DNA from: Massilia cavernae
Lineage (GTDB): Bacteria; Pseudomonadota; Gammaproteobacteria; Burkholderiales; Burkholderiaceae_D
NCBI RefSeq assembly: GCF_003590855.1
Contig: NZ_QYUP01000149.1
Location: forward strand, 35,053-99,052
DNA length: 64,000 nt
Reading direction: 5' to 3'
The notes below the pieces were generated by a model. It did no database searches, was not told where the DNA came from, and saw only the letters and a program-made list of their open reading frames with translations. The number at the start of each line of letters is the position of its first letter. Position 1 is the stretch's first letter. The position numbers and the translations under genes were made by a program. Below, one piece after another: positions 55,987-64,000 of this stretch.

Positions 55987-58431
55987 TTAGAAGCGGTACA
56001 GCACCGAGGCTTCGACCGCGCGGCCGAAGATCGGACGTGCATTGATCGGGCCGCTGCTTTGCGCGCCGGTCAGGCGCGAATTGCCTTCGGTCAGGCCAAG
56101 CTCGTTGCTCAGGTTGGTGCCGGCCAGGCGGAATTCCCAGTGGTCGCCCACCGTGGCCAGGATGCCGGCGTCGAAGGTCTTGTACGACGGCAGGTAGGAC
56201 AGGTTGGCCTGGTCGGCCCAGCGGTCGCCGATGTGGGTATAGGTGCCGTACAGCTTGATCGCGTTGTCGCCGAGCGGGATGCGGTAGCTCGGGGTCAGGC
56301 GGAACTGCAGGTTCGGCTGGCGCTGGACTTCGTTGCCGGCGATGGCAGGGTTGTCCTTGTATTCCGAGTTCTGGTAGTTGCCGGTCAGGGTCACCTGCAG
56401 GTTGGTGATCGGGCGCACCGCCAGTTCGAATTCGACGCCATGGCCTTTCGAGCCGCTGACCGAGTTAAGCACCGCGCCGATGGTGATCTGCTGGAACGAG
56501 ATCCCGCTGAAATCGGTGACGAAGGCGTTGATGTAGGCACTGTACAGCGGCGTAGCCGTCTTGAACCCAAATTCATACTGCGACACTTCCGGGGTCGGCA
56601 CGCCGTTGCGGTCGTTCAACGCGGCCTGGGTGCCGGCGTTGCGCATGTCGTCGAAGAAGATGAAGGTGTGGCCCTTGTTGACGCGGGCGAACACGCTGGC
56701 GTTCGGCGACAGCTTGAGCAGCGCGCCGGCGGTGAACGAGTTGACGCTGTCGTCGCGCTCCAGGTTGGTGAAGGTGCCGGTCGTCATCGAGGTGCCGTTG
56801 TTGTACACGGTCAGCGGATTGTTGTCCGTGTCCATCGACGTCAGGTTGGAGACGCGTGCGTGCACGCTTTGCTTCTCGCGGCGCGCGCCGACGTCGATCT
56901 TGATGCGGTCGTTGACCTTGAACTCGTCGGCGATGAACAGCGCCAGGTTGTCGCCCTTGTACGAAGCGGTCGGCGCGTAGAACACATTGCCATCCTTGCC
57001 CTGGTTCGACACGATCACGCCGTTGGTCAGGCGCACGTCGATCAGGCTGGCGTTCGGGGTGGCGGTCATCAGGTGGCTGCTACCCAGGTACCACTCGTCA
57101 TTGGACTTGTAGTCGGCGTAATAGAAGCCTGCGGTCACGGTGTTGTCCTTGCCAAGTTCCTTGCTCGCGCGGAATTCATTGGTGAAGGACTTCAGCTGCT
57201 TCTCGACCGACCACAGGCCGGCCTGCACCACCTGCTGGGTCGGGCTGACGGCGCCGCCCTTCACGAAGGTCATGCTGCCGGAGGTCGCGGCCGCGGTCGG
57301 ATTGTGGGCCGCGTTGGCGTTGGCCAGGTAGGCGGCGGCGCTGAGCGGATTGTTACCGGTGAACATGGAGATCGTGTTCAGGTCGCCATCGAAGTAGTTG
57401 GCCTTGTTGGAGAAGTCCCAGCTGCCGATGTTCTGTTCGTAGTTCAGGCCGAACACAGTGGCGTCCATGCCGCGCCCGTCGGCGAGGTCGCGCGACAGGG
57501 TCTTGCCGGGCGCCGCGTCGATGGTGAAGTGGCGCATTTCGTTGCTCATCAGTGTGCCGGTGAGCGGATCGAAGCCAGGGAATTCGGTGATGGTGCGGCC
57601 GTTGTTGCTGGAGATGAGGGGCACGCCGGTGTAGAAGGCATTCTTTTCCTTGGTCGAGCGCACGTAGGCGGTCACTTCGCCGCCGTCCAGCATGCGGGTG
57701 AGGGTGGCGCTCAGCTGGTGGCCGTCGTCTGCCTTGAACTGCGGGTCGCGCACGCCATGCGACTCGCGCACGAAGCCGCCGATGGTGCCGTACCAGCCGT
57801 CGGCGATCTTGCCGCCGAAGAAGCCGTCGACGCGGCGCAGTTCGCCGGTGCCGGCCGTGAAGCGCAGCGTTCCTTCAGGCGTGTCGCTGCCTTTTTTCAG
57901 CAGGAAGTTCATGGTGGCGCCTGGCTGGCCCACCGAGTAGATGGTGCTCGGGCCGCCGCGCAGCACTTCGACGCGCTCGATGGTGTCGTCAAGGCGGAAT
58001 GCCGACGAGCCTTCGAAGAACGACAGGACCGGCACCGGGTAGATAGGGTTGCCGTTCAGCTGGACCGACACGAAGGGCGAGTCGCTGCCGGATGGGAAGC
58101 CGCGCACTTCGATGTTGGCGCCGGACTGGCCGCCGGTGGCTTCCGCGTATACGCCCGGTACCAGCTTGAGCACGTCCGCCGTGCTGCTCGGGGAGGCGGC
58201 CTTCAGCTGTTCTTCGGTGGCGGTGGTGATCGAGAAGCTGGTGTCGATCTTGCGGGTGCCGCTGGCCGACGCGGTACCGGTGACGACCACGGTCTGGATC
58301 TCCTTCGACACCGCATCCTGCGCGGTGGCGGCCGGCGCATCGGCGGACTGGCCGGCGGCCTGGGCCTGGCTGACCAGGGTGAGCACTGCCAGTCCGATCG
58401 AGGACAGCATCAACTGCTTGTGACTTTTCAT
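55987..58431 (-). CDS. TonB-dependent receptor for a sugar
   Basis: The 814-residue product has a signal peptide (LMLSSIGLAVLTLVSQAQA), a TonB-box-like QTVVVTG, a plug (SITTATEEQLKAASPSSTAD, EVRGFPSGSDSPFVSVQLNG, VEVLRGGPSTIYSVGQPGA), and a beta barrel ending ..VLYRF. Its place beside glucokinase, LacI, GH65 phosphorylase and beta-phosphoglucomutase suggests it imports the disaccharide or oligosaccharide (maltose-like). The LacI operator cluster lies 180 bp upstream, with -35-like TTGACA in two of the three sites. Confidence 0.9.
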   Translation of the reverse strand: MKSHKQLMLSSIGLAVLTLVSQAQAAGQSADAPAATAQDAVSKEIQTVVVTGTASASGTRKIDTSFSITTATEEQLKAASPSSTADVLKLVPGVYAEATGGQSGANIEVRGFPSGSDSPFVSVQLNGNPIYPVPVLSFFEGSSAFRLDDTIERVEVLRGGPSTIYSVGQPGATMNFLLKKGSDTPEGTLRFTAGTGELRRVDGFFGGKIADGWYGTIGGFVRESHGVRDPQFKADDGHQLSATLTRMLDGGEVTAYVRSTKEKNAFYTGVPLISSNNGRTITEFPGFDPLTGTLMSNEMRHFTIDAAPGKTLSRDLADGRGMDATVFGLNYEQNIGSWDFSNKANYFDGDLNTISMFTGNNPLSAAAYLANANAAHNPTAAATSGSMTFVKGGAVSPTQQVVQAGLWSVEKQLKSFTNEFRASKELGKDNTVTAGFYYADYKSNDEWYLGSSHLMTATPNASLIDVRLTNGVIVSNQGKDGNVFYAPTASYKGDNLALFIADEFKVNDRIKIDVGARREKQSVHARVSNLTSMDTDNNPLTVYNNGTSMTTGTFTNLERDDSVNSFTAGALLKLSPNASVFARVNKGHTFIFFDDMRNAGTQAALNDRNGVPTPEVSQYEFGFKTATPLYSAYINAFVTDFSGISFQQITIGAVLNSVSGSKGHGVEFELAVRPITNLQVTLTGNYQNSEYKDNPAIAGNEVQRQPNLQFRLTPSYRIPLGDNAIKLYGTYTHIGDRWADQANLSYLPSYKTFDAGILATVGDHWEFRLAGTNLSNELGLTEGNSRLTGAQSSGPINARPIFGRAVEASVLYRF

Positions 58432-58610
58432 GTTAACTCTCTTTGTTATGGTGTGAAAATCCGTCTCCTGGACAGGCCAGCCGCGCTGCGCGGCTGGCGA
58501 AGTGCCTTGCTGTCCCTGCCTGGATGTGTTCCGGGCGCGGCTTCAGGCATGCCGCCGCACTATGCTGGTGCCCCGGTGCACCGAAAAAGACGAATCATTG
58601 AAACAAGAAA

Positions 58611-58666
58611 TGTTATCGATGTCAATCAGAATGTTATCGATGTCAAAAAAAATGACATCGATAACA
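58611..58666. promoter_or_regulatory. Three LacI-type operators at 21-bp steps
   Basis: TGTTATCGATGTCA occurs at 58611-58624 and 58632-58645, and its inverse TGACATCGATAACA at 58653-58666. The starts are exactly 21 bp apart, two helical turns. The core ATCGAT is typical of LacI-family operators. On the minus strand the first two sites each contain TTGACA, a consensus -35, so LacI binding would block the receptor promoter. The sites lie 75 bp before the LacI gene, so autoregulation is likely too. Confidence 0.8.
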
Positions 58667-58741
58667 ATTTTTGTTGGCAGGGCGCGCAAATCTGGCATAA
58701 TGCGCCGGTATTGTTGTTTTACCGAACATGGATCGAGCTGA

Positions 58742-59749
58742 ATGGCTGCAAACAAAAGTGGAATGCCAGCGAACGAGGCTGGCCCGACGATGGAGGACAT
58801 CGCCCGTGTAGCGGGGGTGTCGACCATCACGGTGTCGCGCGCCTTGCGCGCCAGCCCGCTGGTCACCGACAAGACGCGCGAAAAGGTGCGCCGCATCGCC
58901 GAGGAACAGGGCTACCGCCTGAACGTCAGTGCGCGCAACCTGCGCATGCGGCGCAGCTATTCGATTGCCGTGGTGGTCGAAATGACGCCGATTAAAGGCC
59001 GGCCGATGTCGGACCCGTACCCGCTTGAACTGTTGGGCGGCATCACGCAGGAGCTGACCACCGCCGGCTACAGCGTGGTGCTGACCTCGAAGCAGCTGCT
59101 CGACACCGCACCGGTGCAGGGCGCCGACGGCATGATCCTGCTGGGCCAGGGCACGCACGGCGAAGCGGTGCGCGTGCTGCAGAAGTCCGGCCTGCCGCTG
59201 GTGGTGTGGGGCGCGCCCGAAGATGGCGGCTCGTACGTCGTGGTGGGCAGCGACAACCGCAAGGGCGGCATGAGCGTGGGCCGGCGCTTCCTCGGGCAAG
59301 GCCGCAGGCATTTGATCTTCCTCGGCGATGTCGACCACGCCGAAGTCAAGGAGCGCTGCGCCGGCTTCATCGAGGCGCTGGACGGCCAGGCCACCGTGCA
59401 CATCATCCGGCCCAGGGCCTTCACCTTCGAGGCCGGCTTCGACAGCATCGCGTCGCTGCTGGTGAAGAAAGGCCGCAGCTTCGACGGCGTGTTCGCCGCC
59501 AGCGACCTGCTGGCCATGGGCGCCATCCGCGCCCTCACCGAGACCAGGCTGCGGGTGCCGGACGACGTCTCGGTGATCGGCTACGACGATACGCCGGGCG
59601 CCGCCAGCTTCGTGCCGCCGCTGACCAGCGTGCACCAGTACCTGCGCGATGGCGGCGTGCTGCTGGCGAAAAAAATCCTGGGCATGGTGAACGGCGAGGT
59701 AGTGACGTCGGAGATGCTGCCCACCGAACTGGTGGCGCGCCAGACCTGA
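58742..59749 (+). CDS. LacI-family regulator of the disaccharide locus
   Basis: The 335-residue product has the LacI HTH (MEDIARVAGVSTITVSRALR, residues 16-35), a hinge helix (RLNVSARNLRMRRS), and a periplasmic-binding-like sugar domain (residues about 65-335; DGVFAASDLLAMGAIRAL, VIGYDDTPGAASFVPPLTSV). It probably represses the sugar receptor and its own operon through the operator triplet and responds to the sugar or its phosphate. It heads the plus-strand genes. Confidence 0.93.
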   Translation: MAANKSGMPANEAGPTMEDIARVAGVSTITVSRALRASPLVTDKTREKVRRIAEEQGYRLNVSARNLRMRRSYSIAVVVEMTPIKGRPMSDPYPLELLGGITQELTTAGYSVVLTSKQLLDTAPVQGADGMILLGQGTHGEAVRVLQKSGLPLVVWGAPEDGGSYVVVGSDNRKGGMSVGRRFLGQGRRHLIFLGDVDHAEVKERCAGFIEALDGQATVHIIRPRAFTFEAGFDSIASLLVKKGRSFDGVFAASDLLAMGAIRALTETRLRVPDDVSVIGYDDTPGAASFVPPLTSVHQYLRDGGVLLAKKILGMVNGEVVTSEMLPTELVARQT

Positions 59750-59836
59750 ACAACCGTATCCACAGCAATTACCACTTGAAGAACTCCCCCATGCGGTCCG
59801 GAGGGGAGCCCACTTGACCTTAAAAAAGGAAATCCC

Positions 59837-62185
59837 GTGCCACAGCCGAGCCACAACCATACCTTTCCCCTCGACCCGTGGCGCGTGTGCGAAACCGGGC
59901 TGGATACCGCCAACAACTTCCTGAACGAGACCCTGTTCGCGCTCGGGAACGGCTACATCGGCCTGCGCGGCTGCCATGAGGAAGGCTACAGCGGCCCGGC
60001 TGGCCAGTCGCTGGACGGCACCTACCTGAACGGCTTCTACGAATCGGAGCCGATCGTCTACCCCGAGGGCGCCTACGGCCTGGCCAGGAACAACCAGTTC
60101 ATGCTCAACGTCCCGAATGCCAAGGGGATCGAACTGTGGATCGGCGACGAACGCTTCGACCTGGCCCAGGGCACCGTTGCGGCCTACAAGCGCGAGCTCG
60201 ATTTCCGCACCGGCGTGCTGGCGCGCTCGCTGGAATGGACTTCGCCGGGCGGCAAGCGCGTGGCGCTGGCCAGTCGCCGCGTGGTCGCCTTCGACGACAA
60301 GCACCTGTTCGCGATCGACTACCACGTCACGCCGCTGAACTTCTCGGGCCCGCTGCGGCTCGTGTCGCAGGTGGACGGCGCGGTGAAAAACCAGGAGGCG
60401 GGCGACGACCCGCGTGTCGGTTCGGCGGTGTCCGGCCCGACCCTGCGGCTGGTTGCGCTGGAGCAGGGCGGCACCACGTCGAGCATCACCCAGCGCACTC
60501 ACAACAGCGGCTTCGTGCTGGTGAGCGCGATCGATACCGACGTAAGCTGCTGCGGCGCCGTGCAGGTGCGGGCCTACCAGGCCGGCCAAGTGGCGGGACA
60601 GTCCTTCGAACTGCATGCCGGACAGGGCGAGACCGTGCGCCTGACCAAATTCGGCGTATATTATTCGTCGCGCGACTACGCTAAACAGGAGCTTGCCGCG
60701 CTGGCGCAGGAAGCGCTGGCGCAGGCGCGCGCCAACGGCTTCGAAGCCCTGTGCACACGCCAGGCAGCGTACCTGGCAGATTTCTGGGCCCGCGCCGACG
60801 TGGAAATCGCCGGCGACGACGCGCTCCAGCAAGGCATCCACTTCAACCAGTTCCACCTGCTGCAGTCGGTCGGGCGCGACGGCAAGACCAACATCGCCGC
60901 CAAGGGCGTCACCGGCGAAGGCTACGAAGGCCACTACTTCTGGGACACCGAGATCTATATCTTCCCGTTTTTCTTGTACAGCAAACCGGAAATCGCCCGC
61001 AAGCTGCTGGACTACCGCTACGCCGGACTGGCGCAGGCGCGCGAGCGGGCGCGCCAGATGTCGCACGCGAAGGGCGCGCTGTACCCATGGCGCACCATCG
61101 CCGGCGAGGAATGCTCGGCCTACTACCCGGCCGGCACCGCGCAGTACCACATCAACGCCGACATCGCGTACTCGATCAAGCTGTATTACGAAGCGACCGG
61201 CGACCTGGATTTCATGGCGCAGGCGGGCGCAGAGATTGTGCTGGAAACGGCCCGCATCTGGCTCGGCATCGGCAGCTATGACCGCGGCGGGCGGTTCTGC
61301 ATCAACGAAGTGACCGGGCCGGACGAGTACACCGCGCTGGTCAACAACAACTACTACACCAACGCGATGGCGCGCATGCACCTGCGCTTCGCCGCGGATA
61401 TGCTGGACACGATCCGCAGCGAGCGCGCCGGCGACTTCGCACGCATCGCCTCCGCCACCTCGCTCGACGAAGGCGAGGCTGCCGAATGGCGCCGCGCCGC
61501 CAACGTGATGGCGCTGCCTTACGACGCCGCGCTCGGCATCCACGAGCAGGACGACAGCTTCCTGTCCAAGAAGGTGTGGGACTTCGCCGCCACGCCGAAG
61601 GAAAACTATCCGCTGCTGCTGAATTACCACCCGCTGGTGATCTACCGCCACCAGGTTTGCAAGCAGGCCGACGTGGTGCTGGCGCTGCTGCTGCTGTCCG
61701 ACCAGTTCACGCTGGACGACAAGAAGCGCGACTTCGATTACTACGAAGCGGTGACGACCCACGATTCCTCGCTGTCGTCGTGCATCTTCAGCATCATCGC
61801 GTCCGAAGTCGGCTACCACGACAAGGCCTACGACTACTTCATGGAGACGGCGCGCCTCGACCTGGACGACACCCACGGCAATACCCACTACGGCGTGCAC
61901 ACGGCCGCGATGGCGGGCACCTGGATGGGCGTTGCCTACGGCTTCGGCGGCATGCGCGTCACCGGTGGCGAGCTGCGCTTCGCGCCGACCCTGCCGATCA
62001 AATGGACGCACTACCAGTTCCAGGTTCACATCCGCGGCGCGTTGCTGCGCATCCGGGTGGAGCAGGGGGCTGCCGAATACACGCTGATGAACGGCGAAGC
62101 GCTCCAGTTCGCGCACCACGGCCGCACCATTTCATTGACCAGCGCGGCGCCATCGGCCCGCATCGACCGGAAGCACGCAGCATGA
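59837..62185 (+). CDS. GH65 disaccharide phosphorylase (maltose phosphorylase type)
   Basis: The 782-residue product from GTG 59837 (AAAGGAAA upstream) is a full GH65 enzyme: an N-terminal beta-sandwich (NETLFALGNGYIGLRGCHEE), an (alpha/alpha)6 barrel with the general acid Glu in CINEVTGPDEYTALVNNN, and the phosphate loop near THDSSLSSCIFSI. It phosphorolyses an alpha-glucosidic disaccharide to glucose and beta-glucose 1-phosphate. Maltose is the best guess; trehalose, kojibiose and nigerose phosphorylases share the fold. It overlaps pgmB by 4 bp. Confidence 0.88.
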   Translation: MPQPSHNHTFPLDPWRVCETGLDTANNFLNETLFALGNGYIGLRGCHEEGYSGPAGQSLDGTYLNGFYESEPIVYPEGAYGLARNNQFMLNVPNAKGIELWIGDERFDLAQGTVAAYKRELDFRTGVLARSLEWTSPGGKRVALASRRVVAFDDKHLFAIDYHVTPLNFSGPLRLVSQVDGAVKNQEAGDDPRVGSAVSGPTLRLVALEQGGTTSSITQRTHNSGFVLVSAIDTDVSCCGAVQVRAYQAGQVAGQSFELHAGQGETVRLTKFGVYYSSRDYAKQELAALAQEALAQARANGFEALCTRQAAYLADFWARADVEIAGDDALQQGIHFNQFHLLQSVGRDGKTNIAAKGVTGEGYEGHYFWDTEIYIFPFFLYSKPEIARKLLDYRYAGLAQARERARQMSHAKGALYPWRTIAGEECSAYYPAGTAQYHINADIAYSIKLYYEATGDLDFMAQAGAEIVLETARIWLGIGSYDRGGRFCINEVTGPDEYTALVNNNYYTNAMARMHLRFAADMLDTIRSERAGDFARIASATSLDEGEAAEWRRAANVMALPYDAALGIHEQDDSFLSKKVWDFAATPKENYPLLLNYHPLVIYRHQVCKQADVVLALLLLSDQFTLDDKKRDFDYYEAVTTHDSSLSSCIFSIIASEVGYHDKAYDYFMETARLDLDDTHGNTHYGVHTAAMAGTWMGVAYGFGGMRVTGGELRFAPTLPIKWTHYQFQVHIRGALLRIRVEQGAAEYTLMNGEALQFAHHGRTISLTSAAPSARIDRKHAA

Positions 62186-62823
62186 GCAGGTTCAAGGCAG
62201 TCATCTTCGACCTCGACGGCGTCATCACCGACACCGCCCACTATCACTACCTGGCCTGGAAGCGGCTGGCCGAATCGGCCGGCGTGCATTTCGACCAGGA
62301 GTTCAACGAGCAGCTGAAGGGCGTCGACCGCGTGGGATCGCTCGAGCTGATCCTGGCCGGCGCGGCGCGAGCCTTCTCCGCGCAGGAGAAGCTCGAGATG
62401 GCGGACGCCAAGAACCGCCATTACCAGGAACTGATCTCGACGATGTCGGCCGCCGACCTGCTGCCCGGCGCTGTCGATGCACTGGCCGCCGTGCGCGCCG
62501 CCGGGCTGCGCATCGGCCTGGCCTCGGTCAGCAAGAATGCCTTCACCGTGCTGGAGCACCTTGGCATCCGCGACCGCTTCGACTACGTGGTCGATGCGGC
62601 GACAGTCAAACAGGGCAAGCCGCACCCGGAGATCTTCCTCACGGCTGCCGAACGCCTCGGCGTGGCGCCTGCCGACTGCCTTGGCGTGGAAGACGCGGTG
62701 GCCGGCGTGGCCTCGATCAAGGCCGCCGGCATGTACGCGCTCGGCGTCGGCAGCCCCGCCGTACTGACCCAGGCCGACCGCGTCATCCCGGGACTCGACC
62801 AGTTCCGCCTCGAGGACTATTAG
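62182..62823 (+). CDS. pgmB: Beta-phosphoglucomutase
   Basis: The 213-residue product is a HAD-family beta-PGM: motif I FDLDGVITDTAHYHYLAWKR (nucleophile Asp10, acid-base Asp12), the cap-domain signature GVDRVGSLE, motif II SVSKNA, a Lys in KQGKPHPEIFL, and motif IV VEDAVAGVASIKAAG. It converts beta-glucose 1-phosphate to glucose 6-phosphate, the partner step of the GH65 phosphorylase it overlaps. Confidence 0.94.
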   Translation: MSRFKAVIFDLDGVITDTAHYHYLAWKRLAESAGVHFDQEFNEQLKGVDRVGSLELILAGAARAFSAQEKLEMADAKNRHYQELISTMSAADLLPGAVDALAAVRAAGLRIGLASVSKNAFTVLEHLGIRDRFDYVVDAATVKQGKPHPEIFLTAAERLGVAPADCLGVEDAVAGVASIKAAGMYALGVGSPAVLTQADRVIPGLDQFRLEDY

Positions 62824-62879
62824 CAGCAGCCTTGATGAAGTAGCGCCCACATATAAAAACCAGAAATCCAGGAGACCGT

Positions 62880-64000
62880 GTGAAAACCCAGCGCATCATG
62901 CTTGCCCTTTTCTTGATCTACTTTGTGTTTGCGATCCTGCTGAACAGCGTCGGGACCGTGATCCTCCAGGTGATCAACACCTACGACGTCAGCAAATCCG
63001 GCGCCAGCGTGCTGGAGGCCTTCAAGGACCTGCCGATCGCGGTGGTGTCCTTTTTGGTGGCTTCGTTCCTGCCGCGCATCGGCTACCGCAACGCCATGCT
63101 GGCGGCGCTGGCACTGGTCACCTGCGCCTGCGCCGCCATGCCGCTGGCACCGTCCTTCCTGACCACAAAGCTGCTGTTCATGTGCGTGGGCATCGCGTTC
63201 GCGCTGGTGAAGGTGTCGGTGTACTCCACCCTGGGCCTGGTCGCCACCGACCGCCGCCACCATGCGGGCCTGATGAATACGCTGGAAGGAGTGTTCATGG
63301 TCGGGGTGCTGAGCGCCTACTGGATCTTCGCCCACTTCATCGATTCGGCCAACCCGAAGTCGCACGGCTGGCTGCAGGTGTACTGGGTACTGGCCGGCCT
63401 GTGCGCCGCGACCTTCGCGCTGGTGCTGGCCACCCCGTTCGACGAGAGCACCGCCGCGCTGCCGGAAGGGCGCAGCCGCTGGGACGACTTCACCGCGATG
63501 CTCAAGCTGTTCTTCAAGCCGCTGATCTGCGTGTTCGTCATCACCGCCTTCCTGTATGTGCTGGTCGAGCAAAGCGTGGGGACCTGGCTGCCGACCTTCA
63601 ACAACGAGATCCTCAGGCTGCCGGCGGCGATGAGCGTGGAAGTCACCAGCATCTTCGCGGCCTGCCTCGCGCTGGGGCGTCTGTCGGCCGGTGTGGTGAT
63701 GCGCCGCGTGCACTGGTATCCGGTCATGAACGCCTGCGTGATCGGGATGGCGGCGATGGTCCTGCTTGCGCTGCCGCTGACCCGCGACCTGGCCATCGGC
63801 GCCGACGTGACCTGGGCCAGCGCGCCGCTGGCCGTGTTCCTGTTCCCGCTGATCGGCCTGTTCATGGCGCCGGTATACCCGGGCATCAATTCGGTCATGC
63901 TCAGCTCACTGCCGAAGAACCAGCATTCCGCGATGACGGGCTTGCTGGTGATCTTTTCGGCGCTGGGCGGCACCACCGGTTCCTTCATTACCGGCTACGT
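62880..64000 (+). CDS. MFS sugar transporter, 3' end outside window
   Basis: The frame starts at GTG 62880 with AGGAG upstream and stays open to the last base (373 codons visible). The product has at least ten membrane helices (LALFLIYFVFAILLNSVGTV, AVVSFLVASFLP, MLAALALVTCACAAMPL and so on) and MFS-like features of the FucP/GlcP group (RRHHAGLMNTLEGVFMVG, LGRLSAGVVMRRVH). It should import the disaccharide or glucose across the inner membrane for the GH65/PgmB pathway. It lies 56 bp after pgmB. Confidence 0.85.
   Translation, partial: MKTQRIMLALFLIYFVFAILLNSVGTVILQVINTYDVSKSGASVLEAFKDLPIAVVSFLVASFLPRIGYRNAMLAALALVTCACAAMPLAPSFLTTKLLFMCVGIAFALVKVSVYSTLGLVATDRRHHAGLMNTLEGVFMVGVLSAYWIFAHFIDSANPKSHGWLQVYWVLAGLCAATFALVLATPFDESTAALPEGRSRWDDFTAMLKLFFKPLICVFVITAFLYVLVEQSVGTWLPTFNNEILRLPAAMSVEVTSIFAACLALGRLSAGVVMRRVHWYPVMNACVIGMAAMVLLALPLTRDLAIGADVTWASAPLAVFLFPLIGLFMAPVYPGINSVMLSSLPKNQHSAMTGLLVIFSALGGTTGSFITGY

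Noticed and set aside
55975..58995. 1006-codon plus-strand frame over the sugar TonB receptor
   Set aside because: It is antisense to the receptor and runs through the operator region and into the LacI gene; not protein-like.
58643..62119. 1158-codon minus-strand frame over lacI and the GH65 gene
   Set aside because: It is antisense to two clear genes and starts in the operator cluster; composition is typical of antisense of G+C-rich genes.

Overview
The window looks like chromosome of a betaproteobacterium of the Oxalobacteraceae (Massilia/Telluria-like). The reasons are the G+C-rich core, the TCA supercluster DUF2863-acnA-(lysozyme-inhibitor-like gene)-HpcH/HpaI-mdh // gntR-sdhCDAB-sdhE-gltA, and the mix of TonB receptors and sugar phosphorylase genes. 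The genus is inference; no marker gene here fixes it.

Layout. 1-6420 is the right end of an integrated element of visibly lower G+C. It carries orphan hypothetical genes, a small XRE regulator, an AT-hook protein, a decayed tyrosine recombinase and an intact tyrosine integrase, and it ends at the 3' 45 nt of a tRNA-Pro(GGG) gene (attachment site). 6579-9610 has a coiled-coil membrane protein and three surface-glycan genes (GT9, HAD phosphatase, GT2). 9820-15621 is a trans-4-hydroxyproline catabolic locus (AraC/PAS regulator, then lhpC-lhpB-lhpF-lhpE), with an IS4-family element in the regulator/operon intergenic region. 15666-21140 holds two divergent low-complexity stress-type genes and a row of housekeeping or hypothetical genes (M14 carboxypeptidase, CYTH, serine hydrolase, membrane protein).

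21236-28324 is a mobile-element pile-up: an IS5-group element, then an unrecognised low-G+C gene split by an IS3-family element whose own orfB is split by a group II intron, and then cut at its 3' end by a Tn5/IS50-like element. The element ends and the CTAG and CCG target duplications can be read directly, and removing the IS3 element restores the host reading frame.

28524-42298 is the TCA block in two divergent arms around a 16-bp palindrome between mdh and gntR. 42393-47256 holds small accessory genes: a periplasmic binding protein, gluQ, a YetF/DUF421 protein, an orphan BlaI-type repressor, DUF2892 and a Cys-rich copper-storage protein. 47267-54803 is an iron-acquisition and periplasmic-reduction cluster (piuC, TonB siderophore receptor, membrane flavoreductase, apbE, DUF4198, DUF2271, PepSY) with Fur-box-like sequences upstream of both transcription units.

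54887-64000 is a disaccharide-utilisation locus: glucokinase and a sugar TonB receptor on one strand; LacI regulator, GH65 phosphorylase, beta-phosphoglucomutase and an MFS transporter (running off the window) on the other. Its central intergenic region carries three copies of a 14-bp operator at exact 21-bp steps. The inferred pathway is outer-membrane uptake, inner-membrane import, phosphorolysis to glucose plus beta-glucose-1-phosphate, then Glk and PgmB feeding glucose-6-phosphate to glycolysis.
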